A DNA stretch of 22,347 nucleotides from contig JBDLTZ010000131.1 in the NCBI GenBank assembly GCA_039805565.1, positions 1-22,347 on the forward strand, written 5' to 3'. The position numbers and the translations under genes are program-made. Under the pieces are notes generated by a model. That model made no database searches, was not told the origin of the DNA, and saw only the letters and a program-made list of their open reading frames with translations. Below are positions 8,963 to 15,432 of this stretch, piece after piece (positions within the stretch are counted from its first letter, which is position 1; each line of letters starts with the position of its first letter). Origin of the DNA: CALJIC01 sp039805565 (GTDB lineage Bacteria; Chloroflexota; Chloroflexia; Chloroflexales; Roseiflexaceae).

Positions 8963-9127
8963 TCAGGCAGAGCTGCGTGCTGAGCCGAAGGTCCGAGCGA
9001 TGTTGAAGCCGAACGATTGCATCACACGGACAATCGATACTTTCCAGCGTCCGCGCTCACGATGGTCAATCTCCGCCAGAAACTGCTGCTGCAGTGTCTC
9101 CCCGCCTGGGTGCATGACGTTCGACAT
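8963..9127 (-). CDS. Small 54-residue ORF of unknown function
   Basis: An open frame of 54 codons plus TGA, starting at ATG 9127 in the gap between the Nmad3 gene and the UvrD gene. GAGG lies 6 nt upstream of the ATG, one of the better Shine-Dalgarno sites in the window. This is the main reason to believe it. The protein begins MSNVMHPGGETLQQQF and continues with a charged stretch (HRERGRWKV) and a short hydrophobic/aromatic segment (VRVMQSFGFNIARTF). It has no membrane segment, Cys pair or motif I recognise. It sits 52 nt upstream of the UvrD start on the same strand. It could be a small partner or regulator of the helicase module. It could also be the remnant of a longer gene, or a chance ORF. 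Confidence 0.5.
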   Translation of the reverse strand: MSNVMHPGGETLQQQFLAEIDHRERGRWKVSIVRVMQSFGFNIARTFGSARSSA

Positions 9128-9236
9128 GACTCACCTCGCATTGTGCTCTGTCCGCATCGACGACAACGACCGTGTGGATTGACAGGAGATACCGGTCTAA
9201 AACACGTGCGCTTTGATCAATACCGTAGATCAAACA
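9128..9236 (-). other. Intergenic spacer between Nmad3 gene and the small ORF
   Basis: A 109-nt stretch, AT-richer than most of the window (27 G/C of 60 by hand count over 9181-9240). It contains one clear inverted repeat at its upstream end, listed separately. I see no convincing -35/-10 pair. As the largest break in the left half of the gene string it is a possible internal promoter or processing point for the UvrD, kinase-helicase, RelE-UvrD and drmA group. Confidence 0.5.
9212..9234. promoter_or_regulatory. Inverted repeat TTTGATC / GATCAAA, possible operator or weak hairpin
   Basis: Seven-base perfect arms TTTGATC and GATCAAA are separated by 9 nt. They lie just after the Nmad3 stop codon and before the small ORF. 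There is no T-run after it in the direction of transcription, so a factor-independent terminator is unlikely. A dimeric repressor site or a chance palindrome both remain possible. Confidence 0.35.
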
Positions 9237-10100
9237 CTACTGCGACAATCGGAGTAACGATGAGAGCCATTCAATCGCCTCAGGGTGGCGATCGCCGTCG
9301 AGCACGAACTCCTGCCCCCGTGACACTGTTTGGAGTAGTGTACTATCGTTTGTTTTGTGCCACCGCGCTGCGTTTTGATGATAGGTCAGATTCGGCTTGT
9401 CCTCCCCAGGAAAGAGCCACAGCGGGAGCTTCCAGAGACTACGTGATGCACCGCGAGCAGTGAGCTGCAACTGGGGATGGAACGTCTTGAAAACACCTGC
9501 CCCCGGTATAACTCGCTTCTCACCCGGTATTCTGAGCTGTTCGTTGGAGATATAGATGCTATCAAGCGCGTGGTGCTTTGGTGGCTGTCCGTGTGGGTGC
9601 GAGTGTGCCCACGGGGGGACGTGCTCATAATCATCGAGGCAGATGCGCCTGCCAACCTGGAGCCAGCCAAAGATGACGTGGATATTGGGAGCGCCGTGGT
9701 TATACTGATAGATGCCGTTGACCTTCTGTACTTCCCTGAACCAGCCGTAGAACAGGAATACGTCACCGGCCTGAACAGCATTGTTTTGCAGATGGCGCTC
9801 GGCAGCTGATGCTTGACCAAAAGCCGGCATCCAGCCATGTGGACGATCCAGACAATCTCGGTTGAGGTCTGGGTCGAGATGCGCCTGACTATCCGAAGAG
9901 ATCTTTCCACCTGTAAGATCAGATACGATGGCACCGGCTGTGTGCGAGCCAAAGCGGATGTCGCTGTAGCGGACATTATGTTCGCGTGGTGGATTCTCAG
10001 GTATGGGCAGAGAATACATCTCTCCTGTCGGCGTGTGAATCGGGCTTGGGACGCCCCCGTATGTCGAGTCGAAGCCTTTGCGGCTGAGAATGATTCGCAT
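9237..10100 (-). CDS. Nmad3-like protein (nucleotide modification associated domain 3)
   Basis: A 287-residue protein. It opens with MRIILSRKGFDSTYGGVPSP, then a SLPIPENP stretch, which I recognise as the N-terminal signature of the Nmad3 family. That family was defined by comparative genomics near DNA-modification and phage-conflict genes. Its enzymatic activity is not established to my knowledge. Other visible conserved-looking segments are DIRFGSHTAG, CHLDPD-like HLDPDLNRDC, a GDVFLFYGWFR strand and NIHVIFGWLQVG. No signal peptide or membrane segment is seen. The ATG at 10100 lies 8 nt after the SNF2 helicase stop. Its Shine-Dalgarno GAGG overlaps that TGA, with 6-nt spacing, so translation is coupled to the helicase. 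In context it may recognise or process modified nucleotides for the locus, but this is inference. Confidence 0.75.
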   Translation of the reverse strand: MRIILSRKGFDSTYGGVPSPIHTPTGEMYSLPIPENPPREHNVRYSDIRFGSHTAGAIVSDLTGGKISSDSQAHLDPDLNRDCLDRPHGWMPAFGQASAAERHLQNNAVQAGDVFLFYGWFREVQKVNGIYQYNHGAPNIHVIFGWLQVGRRICLDDYEHVPPWAHSHPHGQPPKHHALDSIYISNEQLRIPGEKRVIPGAGVFKTFHPQLQLTARGASRSLWKLPLWLFPGEDKPNLTYHQNAARWHKTNDSTLLQTVSRGQEFVLDGDRHPEAIEWLSSLLRLSQ

Positions 10101-10108
10101 GGGTTGCC

Positions 10109-13100
10109 TCAGGCGCCTTTCGGCTTTGGCAGTACCTTCACGAGCGCGACGTTGAGCAGCTGAATGCCACGCTTCAGCTCGTGCTGCTGTGTGAGCTTTG
10201 TGAGCTCGGCGTCGCGCTGGTTCTCCAGGTCTTTGATCCGCCGCAGGGTCGCATTGACTTGCCCTTGCATCAGCCGGGCGCGTTGGTCGAAGCGCGCAGC
10301 CTGGGCCTCGGTGAGGAGCTGCCGCCGGTCTTTCAGCTCCTCGCGCTGGTGTTCGATGCGATACTCGAACATGCGCTTGAGCTTGGTGTGCACCTCGGCG
10401 AACTCGCGCAGGTTTCGCATTTCGGCGGCCTCGAACTCGCGGGCGGCCACCTCGTTGATGATCTCCTTGCTGCGGCGCTTCAGGCGGCGTAGTGTCGCCG
10501 CGTCAGTGCTCAGACGCATGCCGTCGGCTGCGCGCTCATCTGCCAGGAGCTCGAAGATGCGGCGTGAGGTTTCCTCGGCATAGGCGCCGTCGTAGTCCAG
10601 TACGATGGGCGTGAGCGTACGGTAGGTTCGCACACCGTCAGAGATCACGACGTAGTTGAACTGGATGGCCTCGAAGCCGGCAAGTGCGTCGTCGTAGACG
10701 ACCCGCAGCACGCCGTCAACAGTGAAACTATTGTGGGCGCGATCGGTGCAGTAGCGCACGATGGCGTCAAACAGGGGGTGTCCGAAGGCGAAGAAGTCGA
10801 TCGTCTCCTCGGCGATCGCAGTCTGCGGGTGGAATGTGCCGATGTACTCCTCACGAAGCTCCTGGCTGTAGTGCTGCTTGCACGCTTCGCGGAAGGCGGC
10901 GGGCACCGTGATCTGGTAGATGCGCTCGCCGGCTGGCTTGATATTGCTTGGCTTGCTGGGCAGCTGATACCGAGCAAGGAACGCACGCGTCAGCCGTTCC
11001 ATGTCCTCGTTCGTCACGAGCTGCCGCCGGCCGAGAATACTGTCCACGGTGTCGCGCCGGAAGCTGCGGCCGTCCATGATGAAGTCGGCCAGCTTCTCCT
11101 CGGCCTCGCGCGCCTCGCGGATGCGCCGCTCGGCGACCGATGCGAGGTCGCGGAGGCGTCGTTCAGCCTCGGCCTGTGTGTCAGCCAGCGCGATGGCGCG
11201 TATGACGTGCTCGATCTCCTCGCCGATGATCGGGTCGAGCGTGCCGATCGTCTCCTCGAAGATCCGGATGCGCTCCTGAAGCACGTCCAGGATGCGCCCG
11301 TCGATCGTGCCGTCCAGGAAGAAGTTGTAGATGTGGACGGTGTGCTTCTGGCCGATGCGGTCGAGGCGCCCGATGCGCTGCTCGACGTTCATCGGGTTCC
11401 AGGGCAGATCGTAGTTGAACAGCACACGGCAGAACTGGAAGTTGAGACCTTCGCCGCCTACGTCGGTCGAGATCATGATCTGGATCTCGGGGTCGCGCTT
11501 GAAGCGGTTGAACTCGGTCCGTTTGCTGTAGCCGGGGCTGGCCTGCTCACCGTGGAACAGGACGACCCGGTAGCCGGATTGCTCAAGAAGCTGCTTGAGG
11601 TACGACTGCGTCTCGCGGAACTGGGTGAAGATCATGATCTTCTCGCGTGGGTTCTCGCTGAGAATCGTGCGTACGCTCCGGTGCAGAGTCTGGGCCTTGC
11701 TGTCGGTCACGAGTGAGCGGGCCTGGCGCGCGAGGTCGCGCAGCATGTGGATGTCGCCGCGGATCTCGGCTGGTGATGTACTGCCGGTTAGCGCAATCAG
11801 GCTATCGAGGCTCTCGGCGGTGTCCACCACATCGGCGAGCTCGGCGAGCTCATCGTCGTCGAGGTCAAAGGTGCTCGGGCGCCCTGCCTGGAGAGCGCTC
11901 TCGAGCCGCGCGGCACGGCGTTCGAAGGAGGCCGCGAGCGCGAAGCGGCTGCTCACCAGCAGCTTCCGGAAGGTGGTGAGGATGAACCCGAGGGCCATGG
12001 TCTTGCCGGTGACCCGGGCGTTGGTGCTCTTGATGTACCCGCTCACCGCCTCATACAGCTCGCGCTCCTCATCAGTGAGCCTGACGCGCAGCTTGTGGGC
12101 GCGCCGCTCAACAATCTCGCCACGCAGCACTTCGCGCTTGCGGTTGCGGATCATCACCTGGCTCAGTTTGTGCTGGCGGCTGATCCAGTCGCCGATGCTC
12201 TCACGCTGGCAGTAGAGGAAGGCCCGCAGTCCCTGGGCCTCAAGCTCGGTGGTGAGGGTCGCCACGCTGCGCTCATCCCGTCGGCTGAAGTAGGTGGTGT
12301 AGCTGTGCCGCACGGCGCTGAGGGTGTAGCGCGAGTCAGAGCCGATCGCAGTGGCCGCTGGCACATGCGCGGTGAGTGAGCTCCAGAAGTCTTCGTACAC
12401 GCCCAGGTCGCGGCTGGTGCTGAGGGCCTGCCAGAAGAGGAGGCCAAGTTTCTCGTCGTGCTCAGCGGCACGCTCCGAGTTCAGCTCCCGCAGCGCGCGA
12501 TCGAGCTCGCCGAGCCGCCGCCAGTGCTGGCGGGCGTGCCGGGACATGTAATCGGTGAAGGCCGAGTACGACGGGAAGAGTGTGGGGTCGACCAGTTCGA
12601 TGAGCGAGTAGGCGTCGTAGTCGCTGAGCTGAAGCGGAGTGGCCGTCAGCAGCAGCAGCGCGCGCGTCCGCTCTTCGAGCGCCTGGGCGAGCCGGTAGGA
12701 CTGGGTGGTCTCGCGGCCGTCGTCGTACGAGCCGCCTTTGAGGTAGCGGCGCAGGTGGTGGGCCTCGTCGAAGATGACGAGGTCCCAATCGACGTCGTCG
12801 ATCCAGCGGTCAAGGACTGCGCCTGAGCGGCGGCCGCGCCCAGCGGGCATGTGCGCGGGGCTGATCTGGCCGCGGGCGAACTGGATCGATGTAATGACGT
12901 TGGTGTCGTGCGACCAGGGGTTCTCGTCCGGCGCCCGGCGCAGGTTGTCGCGGATCGTGGCGCCGTTGTATACCACGAACGTGTCGTTGAACTTTGTCTG
13001 GAGCTCGCCGCGCCACTGCTCGCACAGGCTGGCCGGCACGACAATTAGCACGCGCGCCGCGAGACCGCGGGCCTTCAGCTCCTTGAGGATGAGCCCGGCC

Positions 13101-15025
13101 TCGATGGTCTTGCCGAGACCCACCTCGTCGGCAAGGATGTAGCGCGGGTAGAGGTCCTGGAGCACCCGGTGCGCCACGAAAATCTGGTGTGGCCGTGGGT
13201 CCAGGCGCGCGTTCGACAGACACGACATACCCCGCTCGCGGAACGCGCACTGGACGGCCGTCGCGTAGGCGTAGAGGTCGAAGTCGGAGGCGTAGCCGTA
13301 CTTGCCGTCGGCCAGCCGGTCGAGCACGTCGCGCGGGCGCTCGAGGTCGCTCTCGGGAAGGGTATGCTCCTCGTCGCCAACTGCGATGGTGTAGTACACA
13401 TCGTCGAGGATCACGCTGACATCGACGACCGTGCCGCGCAGGCCGAGGCGACGCGACTTGACCGGGTCGCCAATCTGGTACAGGTACGGCCACTCCTCGC
13501 GCGCAGGCTCGGCTGTGGTGCGTGGGCGCGGCGTGGTGATCGTCGTCGCTACTGCTGGGCGGCGCGTGCCTCGGCCGGTCGGCGCCTCGCCCGGTGGATC
13601 GATGAGCAGACTAGCGGGTGGCTCCGGGGGCCGTGCGGGTTGCCTGGGAGCCGGGGCTGGTGTCACGGGCGGTGGCGGCGGAGGCGCGATACGCGGTGTT
13701 GGGTTTGGGGCGGGGGCCGCTGGCGGCGACGCCGGCCGTGTTCGAGCTGTTGGCTGAGGATCGGGCGATACAGGCGTCGGAACTGGCGCCATCATGGCGG
13801 ACGCTACGGACCACCAGGGCGGCGAGGGTGGCGCTTCGATAGGCGCGGTGACAGCACCTGGTGTTCCGGTCGGTGCGGGGGGAGCTGCAACTGGCTGCGC
13901 CGGCGGCGCTGGTGCATCCTGACGCGGGCTTCGCGCTGTGACGGATGGAGGTGGTGGCACCGGCAGCAATGCTGCGAGAGCTGCAAGATGATGCTGGCGT
14001 ACTACGGATAGAGGTGGTGGCACCGGCAGCAATGCTGCGAGAGCCGCAAGATGATGCTGGCGTACTGCCTCTGCCGTCCTGTCCTCGCCCTGCTCACGGA
14101 CTGTCGGCTGGGGTGGAGACGCATCAGGCTGCGAGCCTCCTTGCTCTGGAGCGTCTGAGCACACGGCAGGCAGACTGATGGGCTCTGCTGGGTCTGGGGC
14201 TGGTGATGGCGTGAGAGGGGCGCTTTGAGCAGATGCGCTCGGCTGGGCCGACGGAGGCGCCAAACGTTGATATGAATCGGGCTTTAAGGTTGGGGAAGAC
14301 TCGGTCTGACATGTATCGGCGGGAGTGCTGGCAGGCGGCACCGGCAGCAACGCTGCCAGAGCTGTAAGGTGATGCTGGCGTACTGCGGCTGTCGTCCTGT
14401 CCTCGCCCTGCTCACGGGTCTGCTGGGGTGGAGACGCATCAGGCTGCGAGCCTCCTTGCTCTGGAGCGTCTGAGCACACGGCAGGCAGACCGATGGGCTC
14501 TGCTGGGTCTGGGGCAGGTGACGGCGTGAGAGGGGCGCTTTGATCAGATGCGATCGGCTGGGCTGACGGAGGCACTGGCCGTGGCTGCGGAGTGGGGGCA
14601 GCGGCGGGCGACTGGACAGGCCGGCGTAGCGGCGCCTCTCGCTCAAGACGCTCCTTCAGCTGCTCCAGCTCCGTCACCTGAACATCGTAGAGCTGCTGCA
14701 TGAGCGGGCCGATCACGAACGACGGCGCCTCAAGCGCGAGCGCCCAGTAGCTCTGCGTGCCGTCAGGTACGCGGTCGCAGAGGATATCGGTCCGTGTGCG
14801 AACACCAGGCGCGGGGGTGGCCTCCATCACAATTCGCCCTGGGCCTGTGACGGAGAGCGTGACCGTGTAGGTGATCGGCAGGTTCACGATGCCGAGCCGG
14901 AGGTGCTGGGTGCGCGAGAACTGGTACTGCGCCGCGGGCGGTACATCTTTGGGAAGCAGCGCAGCGAGAACCGCCGCTGCATCAGCTCGGATATGGATGC
15001 TGTAGTTGGATGTCTGGCGAGCCAT
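10109..15025 (-). CDS. SNF2/HepA-like helicase with N-terminal SRPBCC-like domain and repeat-rich linker
   Basis: A 1638-residue protein, far larger than a typical 900-1000-residue RapA/HepA relative. Residues 1-135 form a small alpha/beta domain ending in a long helix (APSFVIGPLMQQLYDVQVTE), with an SRPBCC-like strand order (low confidence). Residues about 140-520 are a Pro/Ala/Ser-rich linker with tandem repeats. Residues about 600-1200 are the SNF2 motor: DEVGLGKT 633-640, DEAH 753-756, LLLTATPLQ, TQFRETQSYL, STDVGGEGLNFQ and EQRIGRLDRIGQ. The C-terminal ~120 residues are a charged coiled coil (HTKLKRMFEYRIEHQREEL onward). ATG 15025 has GAGGGG just upstream. The protein is probably a DNA translocase. 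It differs from the DrmD-like helicase at the right edge, where the motif VI context is RNGRIDRHGQ, so the locus carries two distinct SNF2 motors. Confidence 0.92.
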   Translation of the reverse strand: MARQTSNYSIHIRADAAAVLAALLPKDVPPAAQYQFSRTQHLRLGIVNLPITYTVTLSVTGPGRIVMEATPAPGVRTRTDILCDRVPDGTQSYWALALEAPSFVIGPLMQQLYDVQVTELEQLKERLEREAPLRRPVQSPAAAPTPQPRPVPPSAQPIASDQSAPLTPSPAPDPAEPIGLPAVCSDAPEQGGSQPDASPPQQTREQGEDRTTAAVRQHHLTALAALLPVPPASTPADTCQTESSPTLKPDSYQRLAPPSAQPSASAQSAPLTPSPAPDPAEPISLPAVCSDAPEQGGSQPDASPPQPTVREQGEDRTAEAVRQHHLAALAALLPVPPPLSVVRQHHLAALAALLPVPPPPSVTARSPRQDAPAPPAQPVAAPPAPTGTPGAVTAPIEAPPSPPWWSVASAMMAPVPTPVSPDPQPTARTRPASPPAAPAPNPTPRIAPPPPPPVTPAPAPRQPARPPEPPASLLIDPPGEAPTGRGTRRPAVATTITTPRPRTTAEPAREEWPYLYQIGDPVKSRRLGLRGTVVDVSVILDDVYYTIAVGDEEHTLPESDLERPRDVLDRLADGKYGYASDFDLYAYATAVQCAFRERGMSCLSNARLDPRPHQIFVAHRVLQDLYPRYILADEVGLGKTIEAGLILKELKARGLAARVLIVVPASLCEQWRGELQTKFNDTFVVYNGATIRDNLRRAPDENPWSHDTNVITSIQFARGQISPAHMPAGRGRRSGAVLDRWIDDVDWDLVIFDEAHHLRRYLKGGSYDDGRETTQSYRLAQALEERTRALLLLTATPLQLSDYDAYSLIELVDPTLFPSYSAFTDYMSRHARQHWRRLGELDRALRELNSERAAEHDEKLGLLFWQALSTSRDLGVYEDFWSSLTAHVPAATAIGSDSRYTLSAVRHSYTTYFSRRDERSVATLTTELEAQGLRAFLYCQRESIGDWISRQHKLSQVMIRNRKREVLRGEIVERRAHKLRVRLTDEERELYEAVSGYIKSTNARVTGKTMALGFILTTFRKLLVSSRFALAASFERRAARLESALQAGRPSTFDLDDDELAELADVVDTAESLDSLIALTGSTSPAEIRGDIHMLRDLARQARSLVTDSKAQTLHRSVRTILSENPREKIMIFTQFRETQSYLKQLLEQSGYRVVLFHGEQASPGYSKRTEFNRFKRDPEIQIMISTDVGGEGLNFQFCRVLFNYDLPWNPMNVEQRIGRLDRIGQKHTVHIYNFFLDGTIDGRILDVLQERIRIFEETIGTLDPIIGEEIEHVIRAIALADTQAEAERRLRDLASVAERRIREAREAEEKLADFIMDGRSFRRDTVDSILGRRQLVTNEDMERLTRAFLARYQLPSKPSNIKPAGERIYQITVPAAFREACKQHYSQELREEYIGTFHPQTAIAEETIDFFAFGHPLFDAIVRYCTDRAHNSFTVDGVLRVVYDDALAGFEAIQFNYVVISDGVRTYRTLTPIVLDYDGAYAEETSRRIFELLADERAADGMRLSTDAATLRRLKRRSKEIINEVAAREFEAAEMRNLREFAEVHTKLKRMFEYRIEHQREELKDRRQLLTEAQAARFDQRARLMQGQVNATLRRIKDLENQRDAELTKLTQQHELKRGIQLLNVALVKVLPKPKGA
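13948..14577 (-). repeat. Two 105-residue tandem repeats in the SNF2 helicase linker
   Basis: The coding sequence repeats with a period of about 315 nt (318 measured at the VRQHHL end, 315 further on; one codon differs). Unit 1 spans about 14577-14263 and unit 2 about 14262-13948. Each contains PPSAQP, APLTPSPAPDPAEPI, LPAVCSDAPEQGGSQPDA and VRQHHLxALAALLPVPP. Unit 2 ends with an extra 63-nt sub-repeat (13948-14010 and 14011-14073) that adds a third VRQHHLAALAALLPVPP. All changes preserve frame. The near identity indicates recent expansion. Confidence 0.9.
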
Positions 15026-15432
15026 GTCCCCTCATTCTCCGTCGTCCAGCGCCTACACTGTGATCTGGTCAGTCACGCGGCGCCTGTGCTGCCGTGCGAA
15101 ACGGCTCACTGAGCGTGGTTATCGCCCATCCCGCCGACAGAAGCGCGGCACGGACGAACGTGCTTGATAGTTCGAGCCGCCCCTCGCGCACCTGCACACC
15201 GTCGTTCCTCACCACTACCAGGTCGACTCGGGTCTGGGTGGCGGCGTCCATCCGCACGTACTGGCCGTTGGTGTGGATGATCGCATTGCGTAGGGAGCAC
15301 AGTATCTCCAGACACTCCAGCATTGGCTGCGTGAAACTATCCGGCTGTGGCAGCAGCTCGCGCTCGACCCAGGCGATGAAGCTTTCGCTGGCGCGCCTTG
15401 CGCCGACGGGATCGCCTCAATGCTTCCGCCCC
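15026..15432 (-). other. 407-nt spacer between drmMI and the SNF2 helicase
   Basis: This is the longest stretch without an assigned intact gene. Most of it (15069-15416) is an open frame encoding a HEPN-like fragment, listed separately. The remaining 43 nt next to the helicase (15026-15068) carry the GAGGGG ribosome site for ATG 15025. I see no terminator hairpin with a T-run and no clear promoter hexamers. Confidence 0.5.
15069..15416 (-). pseudogene. HEPN-like fragment with RxxxxH motif, no proper start
   Basis: The open frame runs from just after an in-frame TGA (15417-15419) to TGA at 15069. It gives 115 codons of protein-like sequence (SESFIAWVERELLPQP..., MLECLEILCSLRNAIIHTNG...). The segment LRNAIIHTNGQY fits the RxxxxH catalytic motif of HEPN ribonucleases (Arg12 and His17 counted from ATG 15323). 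The only ATG (15323) has no Shine-Dalgarno, lies just before the motif and would remove the first helix, while protein-like coding continues upstream of it to the end of the methyltransferase gene. I read it as the surviving C-terminal half of a HEPN gene whose 5' end was lost at the drmMI junction. An alternative is a short gene with a rare start codon (ATC or CTG). Family assignment rests on one motif, so it is tentative. Confidence 0.45.

Noticed and set aside
9212..9234. Factor-independent terminator after the Nmad3 gene
   Set aside because: The stem is only 7 bp and AT-rich, with no T-run following it in the direction of transcription.
10733..11716. 327-codon plus-strand frame opposite the SNF2 helicase
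   Set aside because: Leu/Ala/Val/Asp-rich sequence with no family signature, fully inside the helicase motor coding region on the other strand.
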